Assembly (NCBI RefSeq): GCF_013426205.1
Contig: NC_089422.1
Span: forward strand, 1,302,001-1,366,000
Length of the DNA: 64,000 nucleotides
Direction: 5' to 3'
Origin: Metarhizium brunneum
Taxonomy: Eukaryota > Ascomycota > Sordariomycetes > Hypocreales > Clavicipitaceae
Every line of letters starts with the position of its first letter. Positions within the stretch are counted from its first letter, which is position 1. The position numbers and the translations under genes are program-made. Shown one piece after another: positions 45,839 to 56,300 of this stretch. The notes under the pieces are model-generated. The model saw only the letters and a list, made by a program, of their open reading frames with translations, was not told where the DNA came from and did not search any database.

Positions 45839-47701
45839 ATGGGTCTCCTCGAATCGCTCGACTCGTCCATCACGGATCTGTTCGGCCAATGGAACGGCTA
45901 CTCGACCGCGTTGGCGACCACGCTCGTCGTGCTCATCACCTATCGTATAATGTCCGCAACGGAGCCAGATGCCCACCCTCTACTGCTCGCCAGACAGTCC
46001 ATGCCGTCGTCGGTCCGCAAGGAAGGCGAGAGTGCTGTGTACCGCTCGCAGTCTGCGCCCCATGGCATGGCACTCAATGCTGGGTTGAATGTCAAGGATC
46101 CTGGTGCGCCCAAGTTTTCGCGCGGACGGGATGGCGATTTGCGCGATGTCTGGAGAAAGGCAGTCAGCGGTGATGCCGGTGCCAGAGGACGACTGTTAAC
46201 TGTGTTGGGATCAGAGAATGTGATCGAACATAAGATGGGTGCGTTGCTCTTTTTTTATCTTTCGTCCATCTACATTCGCCCATCACACTCCTGCTCACGG
46301 TCAACTTTTGCCAAGTACATGTTTATGCTAACGCCGTTTGTAGACGACATCAATCGCCAGATTAATATTATCGGCCGGTACATTGCTGAACAGGGCTCCA
46401 TCAAAGTGGCCATCTATCTCCCCAACTCCATAGAACATCTCATCACTCTTCTCGCCTGTTCGTTTTACCCGAACCTCACCGCAGTCCTTATCCCCTTCGA
46501 TGTCAGCGAGTCGGAACTCATCTCTATGCTCCGTCGCTCCGCTGTCGACACTGTTGTCACCGCCACGGGATCATTCCCTCTCGACGCTGTTGTCAATGCC
46601 TACCCGTCTCTCCGGCAGCTCATCTGGGTCGTTGACGAAGGCAGTCGCCACATGGACTGGAACGATGTCCCCGAGGGCATGGGCTCGGCCGTCAACGTGA
46701 CTACCTGGCAGGACCTCTTGAACGATACTCCTGCAGCAGCTGGAACCGAGTTGCCCGCTTCTGAGGACAGTACCGGCGCTCCGGGTGACATTGTTACCTT
46801 CTGGCAAGGTAAGCAGGGCGAATTAGAAGAAATGGTGCGATTTACGCAGGCGAACCTGGCTTCGGGCATATCTGGTCAAATCGCAGCCATTCCCACGAGA
46901 GAACGCCTCACTCAGGCTGACCTGTTCCTCCCCGCGGAGTCGCTCTCCAACATGCACACACTGACGCTCACTCTTGCGGCCTTGTACTCCAACTCTTCGG
47001 TGGCATTCAACTCGGTGGCTGGCCGATCGCCAGATCTCGTTCTGGCCACGCAGGGTGTAGCGCCTACCGTCATTGTCGCCAGCCCAGCAACCTTGCTTCG
47101 CACGCATGAAGAATCCACTCGCCGCCTCGGTGGTGGACTAGCCAAGCTCTCACACTCCCTGGCTACCAGCACTCTCACACAGCGCGGCGTCCACGGAGGT
47201 ACAAACTTTCTCTCTGCCTTTGCGGCCGGGACTCGCCCTCGCATTGGCACGGCACCTGGAAAGTTGCGTCTTGTGTATGTGGCGGAGCGTGTTGGCGGCG
47301 ACACGCCGCTGCTTTCAACCCAGATACTGTCTGATTTGAGAGTGTATACGGGCGCAAGGATAGTGTATGCCTTGACTGCGGCGAGAGTCGCTGGTGCGGT
47401 TGCACAAACCGCCTTGTTTGACTACCGGCTCACGCCTGGCATCGAGGCCCATTTTGGCGTCCCGCCGTCGTCAGTTGAGATTTACCTCAAAGACACGGAA
47501 AAGCACAACACTACGGACGATATCATCGAAGGCGAGGTATATAACCAGCTCACCCGCTCCCTCCGCCCACTAGTGGATTAATAACGATGGCTAACATTGG
47601 ATTTGCAGATTGTGGCGCGTGGGCCGTGTGTCTCTGGTGGCGAAGCCCGTCTCGGAGTTGCTGGGAAGATCAATGATGACAATACCCTGTCCTATGTGTA
47701 A
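45839..47701 (+). CDS. AMP-binding (ANL-superfamily)-like protein lacking the adenylate P-loop
   Basis: Three exons: 45839-46238, 46344-47536 and 47609-47701, giving 561 residues. The first intron is 105 nt and open in frame, but splicing joins EHKM to DDINRQIN as expected. Residues 21-38 (YSTALATTLVVLITYRIM) form a membrane segment, suggesting an anchored protein. The body follows adenylate-forming enzymes: KVAIYLPNSIEHLITLLACS, the DLFLPAESLSNMHTLTLTLA segment and the C-terminal GEIVARGPCVSGG. At the place of the phosphate-binding motif SGTTGxPK the sequence reads DIVTFWQGKQGELEEMV, and the protein ends soon after the GE(I/V)-RG motif with no catalytic Lys subdomain. It is therefore probably a non-catalytic relative. 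Function unknown; an ER or peroxisomal lipid link would be speculation. Confidence 0.75.
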
Positions 47702-48584
47702 ACCTGCTTTATACCCAGCTTCAATAGCGGATCTGGCTTGAAATTACGCATTTCTCGAACCTGTCGGGATTTTTTTTAACCCACTCGGCCGTGCATCTGT
47801 CAACGAAATCACCATGTCACTTCCGTAATAACCACTGACCTGTCAAGAAAAAAAAAATTGCCAATCTCCCCCTGTGTCTTACTTCTTTTGCGGCCCCCTG
47901 GTCTGCGTAAAACCCCAATCGCCAGGCCCTGTTCACACCCGCGGCTTGACGTCTGCGACGGCGACATTGTCGACTGGAGGTCCTGCGGCAGCGACGGGTG
48001 CAAAGTCCCGAGAGCCCATTCGCTGTTTAATTGGCATATTGGCAAGGGGCCTCCCTAGTCGCTGGAGAACTTCCAACAGGGGCCGATTGGTATCCTGCAA
48101 CGCCTTCTGCCAACGACCAACGGCTGCCTTTTCATCCGTTCTTCCAAAAGGACCCTACGACCCTGAAGGGACCCTGTGTCGGTTGGACAAGTTCAGCTCG
48201 TCAACGCCAACGCCTCGGGGACCCATTTCATCGGAGAATGAATTTTACACGCCCAATAAACTCGAGCTTCCTGCCAGTAGTAGTAGCTAGTGCCATCCAT
48301 CTTCCGCCGGGGGGGAGGGAAGCGTGGAGACGGCGTGGGTTGACAAATTTATTGATCGCCACAGTACTCCATAGTTCCCAAACTGTAAACCAAACCGCTT
48401 GAACGACCTGTTCTTTTTTTTCTTTTGTCCCTTTCTCTGTACATTTCTTCTTTTCAATATTCTTTTTGGTCTAATTTATTATTATTATTATTATTTTTTA
48501 CGCATGAAGCATCGTCCCATGTAAATCAGCAGAGCCGGGGAGAAGTGTAAACGCCATGGGCTACTGCAGACGACAAGAAACGCC
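47702..48584. other. Intergenic region, pyrimidine-rich towards the right
   Basis: The promoter of the HET gene has long C/T-rich runs (about 48400-48480) and an (ATT)n tract at 48478-48496. No gene seen. Confidence 0.4.
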
Positions 48585-50984
48585 ATGAAGAAGATTTCGC
48601 GGATTTTGTCTCGGCGGCGGCCCGATGACGCCGCAGACTCAGACTCGGAACGGTCACGACGCCGCGCGGGCTCGCCCACGGCCATGCCTCCGCCGGCGGC
48701 CACGGGCTTCCACCAGCTGCCCTTTCGACGGGCCACCGGCAGCGAGGTCGCCCTGGCGAGGACGCATCGCAAGCTGAGCGCCGGCGTGGGCGGGGGCTGC
48801 GTCGTGGCCGACGGCTCCCGGGACGACGACGCCGGGCAGCAGAGCGGCCGCCGGGGGCTCCTCACCAAGACGTGTCCGCGGTGCGCGGCCGCCGACTTCC
48901 CGCGGCTGCTGGACTGGAAACACGGGCAGCCGAGGCCGTGGGTGCCGCTGTCGCATGTTCTCCTGCCGCCGCCGGGGCTGCCGCCGTCGCCGCCGTCCGA
49001 TGGCGACTCGCAGAGGGGACTGACGCCGCCTGGCGCGCCGCAGTGTCCGTTTTGCGTCTTCTTCAGGGCCATGATTGGGCCTGTGCCGGCCGTGGGCGAC
49101 GGCACCGCCAAGTTTCACCCGTATCTGAGGATCAGACGGGCGTTTGAGCGGCTGGATGGCGTCGGGGAGAGGCATGAGCTTGCTGGCTCCGTCATGATCG
49201 AGGTCATGACCAGGAAGAGGAGCCTGCCGTGGGGGTATCTCGTCAAGGCCGACGAGGACGAGGGCTGGTCGAGGTACGTCGAGGCGCAGGGCGAAGCGAG
49301 CATCAGAGCGAGGGTCGTGCCGGCCATGGTTGATCCTGCGCTGCCAAGGTGCTGGCTGGATTTCTGTAGGGAGAAGCACGCGGGCACGGCGTGTATGGCG
49401 CCCGTCGAGATGGTACGGGGGCTGAGGCTGGTCGACTGCACCGAGATGCGCGTCGTCGCAGCCGAGGAGATTCAGGCCCGTGGCGAGACGGACTATCTTG
49501 CCTTGAGCTATGTGTGGGCGCAGACGGAACTGGACTCATCGCCTGACGCTCCGTCTGATACTTCAGCCTCGACTCTCGGCCCGGATGGCCGCTTACCGGA
49601 AAGCGTGTCGCCGTTGTTCGCCGACGCCATCGCATTTACACGCAGCCTTGGATGTCGATACATCTGGATCGACCGGTTCTGCCTACCGCTCCCCGCTGGC
49701 GAGCGCCAGAAACAGGTCGACGCCGTGGGCGAGATATTCTCCCAGTCCCTGCTGACACTCATCGTCGCCGCAGAAGATACCTCCCTCGGCGGCATTCCCG
49801 GCCTCAGCACCCCCCGCGAGGAGCAGCTCTGCCTCAAAACCAAGACCGGCCTCTACGCAACCTCTCTCGTGCGGCCTGATCTCGAAGTCGCTTCCTCGAA
49901 ATGGGCCTCCCGCGCGTGGACCTTTCAAGAGGGCCTGCTTGCCCGCCGCCGCCTCATCTTCACCCCGTCGCAGATGTACTTCCAGTGCCGCACCCTCCAC
50001 TGCCACGAATCGCTCTCCCTACCTCTCCGCCTCGCGCCCTCGATCTCCCTTGGGCGCGTGTTCCCAGCCGGCGACGGATGCCCCCGGCAACCCGGCCAGT
50101 TCAAGGACCTCATCAAGACCTACATGTGCCGCGACCTGGCCGACAACGAAGGGCGCCTCGACGCCCTCCGGGCCCTCCTCCGAGAGTACGCGCGCATGGG
50201 TGGCCTTGCGGTGAAACATTTCCTCGGTCTGCCGCTGTTTCATCCAGACGACTTTGTGACGAACAGGGTCGTTAGCGAAACGGATCGCCTGGCCGCCGGC
50301 CTGGGGTGGATCTGCGACTGGACGGGGTCGGTCGAGCCGTCGTGCCGCAGGACGGCTTCGTTCCCGTCGTGGACGTGGCTGGCCTGGAATCTTCGAGAAG
50401 GTCTCACGGCCGCGGATAGCAAGTTTGCCTTCAACCTCGTGGGGGGTGTGTCGCCCATCCTGCACGGCGTCTCCGCGGCGCCCAGGATGGAGATCTCCGT
50501 GGGGTTCAAGGACGCCGCCGTCTTGTCGTGGGAGATTGACGGGGACGCCATTTCCAAGAAGAGCGAGGCCATTGCGTTTCTGCGCCTCGAGACCTTCTCC
50601 TTTGACCTGGAGTTCACGGTGGAGGAGGCGCAGGCGAAACTGGGGGACGTTGCGTTGGCGAGCGAAAACAGAGCGCTTGTTGAGGCCATGATCACGGCGT
50701 CCTTGTCGGGACAAGAGGACGGGGCGTCGGGGTTTGCGTGTCTGGGCGTCCTGGTGTCGGGGCGGAACTGGAAGGGGGGTACTGACTGTGCGGCCACGGC
50801 CTTGATATGCGGCAGACAGACGTCGGGCGAAGACGCTGGTGCGTGGATTCGGCTCGGCGCTGTGGCGATTGAGTGTGAGGCGTTTGTAGACGGCCCGGAG
50901 GAGGCTGTTCTGAAGGGGGTTGAGGTGGACGAGGGCCAGAAGAAGGACCTGAGTGTCCGGCTACGAGAACTTGACTTGTATTGA
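48585..50984 (+). CDS. HET-domain (heterokaryon incompatibility) protein
   Basis: Single-exon gene of 799 residues with strongly GC-rich codon use. The N-terminal part has Cys pairs common before HET domains (KTCPRCAAADF and PQCPFCVFFR). The HET domain (PF06985) begins near residue 304 with YLALSYVWAQ, continues with CRYIWIDRFCLPLPAGERQK and VGEIFSQSLLTLIVAAED, and closes with the hallmark WASRAWTFQEGLLARRRLIF from about residue 440. The C-terminal 300 residues are variable, as in the family. No ankyrin, WD or NACHT partner domain is attached. HET proteins trigger a programmed cell death reaction when unlike fungal individuals fuse; most genomic copies have no proven role in this. No STAND gene or obvious partner lies beside it. 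Confidence 0.92.
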   Translation: MKKISRILSRRRPDDAADSDSERSRRRAGSPTAMPPPAATGFHQLPFRRATGSEVALARTHRKLSAGVGGGCVVADGSRDDDAGQQSGRRGLLTKTCPRCAAADFPRLLDWKHGQPRPWVPLSHVLLPPPGLPPSPPSDGDSQRGLTPPGAPQCPFCVFFRAMIGPVPAVGDGTAKFHPYLRIRRAFERLDGVGERHELAGSVMIEVMTRKRSLPWGYLVKADEDEGWSRYVEAQGEASIRARVVPAMVDPALPRCWLDFCREKHAGTACMAPVEMVRGLRLVDCTEMRVVAAEEIQARGETDYLALSYVWAQTELDSSPDAPSDTSASTLGPDGRLPESVSPLFADAIAFTRSLGCRYIWIDRFCLPLPAGERQKQVDAVGEIFSQSLLTLIVAAEDTSLGGIPGLSTPREEQLCLKTKTGLYATSLVRPDLEVASSKWASRAWTFQEGLLARRRLIFTPSQMYFQCRTLHCHESLSLPLRLAPSISLGRVFPAGDGCPRQPGQFKDLIKTYMCRDLADNEGRLDALRALLREYARMGGLAVKHFLGLPLFHPDDFVTNRVVSETDRLAAGLGWICDWTGSVEPSCRRTASFPSWTWLAWNLREGLTAADSKFAFNLVGGVSPILHGVSAAPRMEISVGFKDAAVLSWEIDGDAISKKSEAIAFLRLETFSFDLEFTVEEAQAKLGDVALASENRALVEAMITASLSGQEDGASGFACLGVLVSGRNWKGGTDCAATALICGRQTSGEDAGAWIRLGAVAIECEAFVDGPEEAVLKGVEVDEGQKKDLSVRLRELDLY

Positions 50985-51364
50985 TAACGGATGGACAGCG
51001 ACTGACTTTCCTTGTACTACTTATGATAGATACCACATAATCAGTTATATACATATACTGCCGGTCTTTGCGGGTTTACGGATTATAAGCGTCATGACGC
51101 TTCAGTAGTATCATGGATGTACCACGCGAACGAGGGATAGACATGCTGCCAGTCTTGAACGGGCCACTATTTGAGATCAAGTGGCACTCTGAGAGAACTG
51201 AGGTATTGGGCCGGTAGTTACACTGCTGAAGACGATGGCATCTACAAGTTATAACCTAGTATAGTCGAGCTACGTTGCGTAGATCGGCGAGCCGTAGTGT
51301 TCTGTATATTCGTACTAGTATGACAGTTGCCATCGTGCAGACTCATCATACACCGGCATCGCCC
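50985..51364. other. Intergenic region between convergent genes
   Basis: Holds two 3' ends; no gene seen. Confidence 0.45.
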
Positions 51365-53561
51365 TTACCCAGCCTCGAATATCGCTCTCTTGGTCAGCTC
51401 GTCTCCAACCCATGCCGCGATTCTACTCCCCACATCCCCGACCAATCCGTCGTAATGCGGTCCGGGGAAAAACAGTCCACAGTGCGCACCGACTTCGTCT
51501 AGCCCGTCCATGTATACATCTACCCAGGTTGGATCTCTCGCCCCGTCCCGTTTGCTCGGCAAGGCACAAAACTTCTTCAGTTTCTTTGGCCTCTCTGCAT
51601 CTTCGGTGCCGTCCTGTTCTCCGTGTCCCTCCGCGGCAACGGACTCGCTGGCTTGCTTCTCCTCACGGGCACGCCGTTTCTCTACCTGCTTCTCTAGTTT
51701 TGCTCTCGTCTTCTCGGCGTCCTTGGCCTGCTTTTCCGCCTCTTTCGCAGCCTTTTTGCGTCTCCTCTCGAGCACCTTTTCGCGCTCCTGTACCGCCTTG
51801 GCGCGGTCCTTGACAGCTTGTGCGTAGGCTTTTTGGAGGCGTTTTGATTCCCGTTCAGCTTGCTTTTTGGCGTCCTTGTCGAGATTGGCGTCTATATCTG
51901 GGAAGGTGGGTTTGCGTGGGAGGTCAGGAATAGGGGGGAGATCGAGGTCATCCGTTGTGTTTGTGTTTGCGGTTACGGTTTGGCTCTGGCATTCTTTGGT
52001 TTCGGCTTCGAAAAACGGGATGGGGTCTATGTCTTGCATCGATATTCGGCAAGCATTGTCTGAAGTTAATTCGAGGGTATCCTCTGCCGGGGTTTCGTGC
52101 TGTTCCTCTCCTTGGTTTTGTGCATCTTGTATGGTGCTAGTTTCGACAGTGTCTTCTATTTGGGGACCTGGATTTGCGCCCAACTGGATGGTTTCTTCCC
52201 CTTCCTTCTCTGGCGTATTTGGTATTTGGGGACCCGGACTCTTTGAGGCTGAGATATCCTGGATATCAAGCTCCGCAAGCTGCAGGTCTACAGAGTTCCG
52301 CTCTGCCCGTATTTCCTGGCTCTGTTCATTTTCGGCTTTGACTGGCTTCGGTCGACCAGGAGACAAAGTATAGTAATTTACAAACCGAACTCTGGCATAC
52401 GCACCAGTCGGGTGACCTTGGGCTATCTTTTCGATCTCATCAACATCCTCTAGTGCCCGGAGTCGGTTATAGCGCACATGTAAACCACGATAATCTGCCA
52501 GACATCCACCAAATTCCAAGTGCGACGTAATGTGTCTTCCCACCGCGTTTAGCAGCCCTTCGCGTTTATGTTTGGCCGTGAAGTGGATGAGACGTTTGAC
52601 CAAAGGCTTCTCCAGGAACGGGGCGTCATTGTAATAAGGTGGATCAAAATGGGGATCTGTAGGTTGTCGCTGCGGACGTGGCGAAGCTCCCGTGTCCATC
52701 GGGTCAATCCGTGAGTCGATGGATGGCAGTCTCTCAGATGAGGAACATGGCTCGGAATCAGGCGACGCGCTGAGCTTTTCCTGTCCTGGCTGCTGTTGCT
52801 GCTCCTGCAGGTCCCCTTGATTCGGCGAGGGTTGAAATAAGCTCGCAATACCTGAAACTACAATGCCAGGGTGTAGTCCCAGAAATGGCGAATCCATGGC
52901 AATGGTGCCCAAGATGCGATGCTTGAAGGGCTGCGTCTTGTACGGACTTGTGTTTGGCTATCAAGGTTAGCAGCATATTCGCCTTGTTTCCCGAGTGATA
53001 GCATGAATAACACATTGTACTCTAACATGGGAAAGCACACAGGCAAGAGGCACGACAGGGCATTTTCTCACACAACCTCATACTGACTAACAAAACGCGG
53101 CGGCGGTCAATGCAACATGGCGCACGGCATGACAAGAAACTCACCATCAAAACAACCTCACCAGCTAAGAGCCCCCCCATCGAATGCCCAACAAGGACCA
53201 CATCCGTGCCGTCGCCCTCGTGCGGTTCCAACCACGCGCTAAAGTTATCCCTGGCGACCTCTATAGCCTTGTACGTCTTGTACCGCGGATATATCTTGGA
53301 ATGGATCACATGAGTCTCGGCCAGCAGCTCCTTCAACAGCGCGTGAACATGTGCGGGAAAGGACCTGAACGACTGGTCGTTTCCGTAGAAGCCATGGATA
53401 TAGACTATGAGGAGCCTCCGTTTGCTGAGCGATGCTTCGGAGGGGACGAGGGATTGGGTTGATGAGGTGCGCGGGTCGGAGGTATGTAGGGGTGGATTAT
53501 CGAGAGGGTACGGCGAGAGGCGGGAAGGGGTTCGGGGAGGAAGTGGCGGAGGTGAGGACAT
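51365..53561 (-). CDS. Lipase-like serine hydrolase with charged coiled-coil insert
   Basis: Two exons: 53561-53145 and 52957-51365, with a 187-nt intron (GTGAGT donor, GCTAAC branch site, GATAG acceptor), long for this window. The 669-residue product has an alpha/beta hydrolase N-terminus (RRLLIVYIHGFYGNDQSF, then VVLVGHSMGGLLAGEV with the nucleophile Ser at 127). After the junction come HRILGTIAMDSPFLGLHPGI and a Pro/Gln/Ser-rich linker. A long Lys/Glu/Arg/Ala coiled coil follows (about residues 460-570; units like KKAAKEAEKQAKDAEK). The end, VGAHCGLFFPGPHYDGLVGD, could supply the catalytic His. The layout matches a common ascomycete DUF676-like family. Lipid or ester substrate likely; no signal peptide. 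Cellular role unknown. Confidence 0.82.
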
Positions 53562-56300
53562 TGTGCCTGTGATGGTTGTGGCAGATGGATGTGGCAGATG
53601 GATGTCATGGACGAGCCGTCAATGGCTCGTGGCCAGAATGTGACGCATTCAACAAATTTGTTTGTCGGAGAACTTGAGGGGTCCTCGACTGGTTGGTATG
53701 CTGGCCTCCCCGGTCACACACCGATATAGGCCGTGTAAGCATGTTCAACAACAAATATCCCCGAGACGTCTTGACAGGCTGTGACACTGCAGATCTCATC
53801 AACATTAGATCTGTTGAAGGTTGCCATATCCCATCACTTGATCTCAGCCAAACCCAAAATGACAAGCACCTACGGAGTAAAACACAGCGCTTCAATGCTG
53901 AGGTCGGAGGATTGCGTGGAGCCCCACACGCAACCGTTTCCGGTCCTGCTGGGTCCAGCTGTCAGGCAACTGGTCTACTGCGGAGTACGGAGTAACTACG
54001 GAACACTGAAAAACAATCGACCAAGATGAACCAATCCAGAGCCCACCAACCCCTCCAGTCCAGGCGAGGGAGGAGACGGGACGTTTGATCCAGACACCAG
54101 GTGGAAATGAAAAGAGCGCGTGGTGCCACTATTAATAGAAAAGGGCAAGACAGCGCCAATACAAGTAGTAGTACGGAGTTGTACTACTAGTACTAGTACG
54201 TGGTAGTATTAAATGCTGCTCCATGTTATACTTGGTACGTACTCCGTACTTGAGCTTCAATGACACGCGCAATGGAATGAAGACAACAATAAGCGACTCC
54301 AGCAATCGTCAGATTGTGCAGACTTGAATGTCAGCGGGTCACAGCGCATCCTTGACGGCTGATGGTGCAACATGGAGGATGCCTCTGTGCTTAAGTAGCT
54401 TTGCAAAGTTGTTTCAATATTCATTGCAACGTTCACCAAGGCCAATAGACGTTGGGCGGCGCCAATCACAATCCGACAATGCTCTGGTGGTTGCTTCGTC
54501 TGTGCAGTTCAGACGCGACGCAACCAGAGTTTGGAAGCCAGGATACCCATGAGCCTGTGAGTTGATCCCCGAGAACAAATTGACAAGAGCGGGCCCGGCC
54601 ACTGGGTCCAGCTTCTTCAATTGGCCACACGGTAGGAACCCTGTCGCTGCTGCGGACAGACGCAAGTTCGCAACTGCTCTTTTTGTTTGGTCGCGGGCCT
54701 TTAATTTGCAACATTGAACCAACATGGCGAAAACATGGGCACCACGAGGCGAGTGCTCATCGGAAACAACAAACGCAGGACTTGGTACTCCGTACACGCG
54801 AGCCATTGCGTGCGTCGGCAGTGCATCCAACGCTGTTCGTATTCCAGATCTAGAGTCTCAGGTTGAGAGGTCCCGGGCCTCACTTGTCGAGTTGGGGCCT
54901 CGTGTTGATGGGGTCAATCAATTGATGGGGTTGATGCAGGTAACCCTTCGGTCTTGTAGCCCTTGATCCTCCTCAACTCCGCCGCCAAAACCTGCTCGGG
55001 GTTTTAATCATCGCCCTCATCATATGCCGCGGCGCTTGGCTTGCCAGCATAATGCTCAATTTACGCTCTCCCTTTAGCGTCGTGGACGATGGCCGGTTGT
55101 GCGGCAGGACCAATACTAACACTACTCCTACTCCGTACAAACCACCTTGGCCTGGACATGGAGAATCCGGAGGGACTGCACATGTGTCAATTGGCTTCAT
55201 CGGAGGCTAGACACTCCATGTCTGGACTCCATGTACGGAGTATGCACAACATCATGAGCTGCTCACGCACGGATTGTACAATGAAATGGAGCCAAGAATA
55301 CGGAGTAGCTGCTCGTCGGTAATTGTGTGTACGGAGTACCGTAGGGAACCACCAGATATTATTATTACTTTTGCATGCATGTTCGGTGCCTGTTCTGCAG
55401 CCAACTTCCACCTCTGTTGGCATCACCTTGTCCAATTCTGACTACAGTGAATTCTGATTGGTCACAGGCCCCGGCCCTGGCCGTGTTGGCGCACCCAGAA
55501 ACCCCCTGCAAGCGAAATTACCTTTCGTGCCATCAACTGGCATCGAGTCTGGATACGGCCCAAGACCCGACCCAAGACGCAGCCATGCATGGCCCGGGCC
55601 TTGCGTGGTCCAATGCTTGCAAGTGCTAATCTGTCTCTCATTTTTTCCCACGACAAGTCTGCACTCATTCGTTTGCGGTTGTGTTGTCCTACGGCTGCGT
55701 GATTCCTCTCAAAGTCTCGCACCTTGGGCTTCTTGTTCCTTCCTCTCTTCCTTTTCCCCCTCCAGGCTGTTGTGATACCCCGTCGCCTCGCGATGCCCTT
55801 TTGCTCTTCCATCGACTGTTGGGCGTCGCCGATGAACTCGTCGTGAGCAACACGGCAATTCCAGCATCGTTACTTTCTCTCCATTCTTTAAGTCGTCATT
55901 CTTGTTTAGCGGCCCAGCGGTGCCGCAAGCCACTCGTTCACTTCACGCTCTGGCGAATTCTTTTCTGCGCACGCCAGCGCACCAGCACCTAATTGGCCAA
56001 GCAGCAGCATCAAACATTCAACGACCGATCGAAATCTGGTATACGGCGCCGACAACGACAAACTCGACAATCCATTGCTCGTTAGAGTTGGCTGTTTCTC
56101 CATTGATCGACGTTCTCTGTGGCAATCATGACGACGGTGCCTGCGCTGCATAACTAGAAACCCCCCATTCGTTTGTTTCGCCCAGCCCGCTGTCCGTCTG
56201 GGCAAACCCGCCTGGGCCTCTGCATCCTCGTCAGCCAAGAGGCCCCCGCAGCTGGAATACGACCGGCGTCGTTGGCCTCAAGCACTGCGCACTGGCGCTC
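53562..56300. other. Long intergenic region with TACGGAGTA motif cluster
   Basis: About 2.7 kb between divergent genes with no supportable ORF. The 9-mer cluster is described separately. The right third (about 55650-56300) is pyrimidine-rich and probably the promoter and leader of the next gene. Confidence 0.45.
53871..55338. repeat. Cluster of the dispersed 9-mer TACGGAGTA / TACTCCGTA
   Basis: Eight exact copies in both orientations: TACGGAGTA at 53871, 53986, 55234, 55299 and 55330, and TACTCCGTA at 54240, 54786 and 55129. A one-mismatch copy lies at 54172. Flanking sequences are not related between copies, so this is not one duplicated block. Role unknown. Confidence 0.85.

Noticed and set aside
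45839..50984. NRPS-like biosynthetic gene cluster
   Set aside because: The AMP-binding-like protein has no P-loop, carrier or reductase domain, and no tailoring or transport genes surround it.
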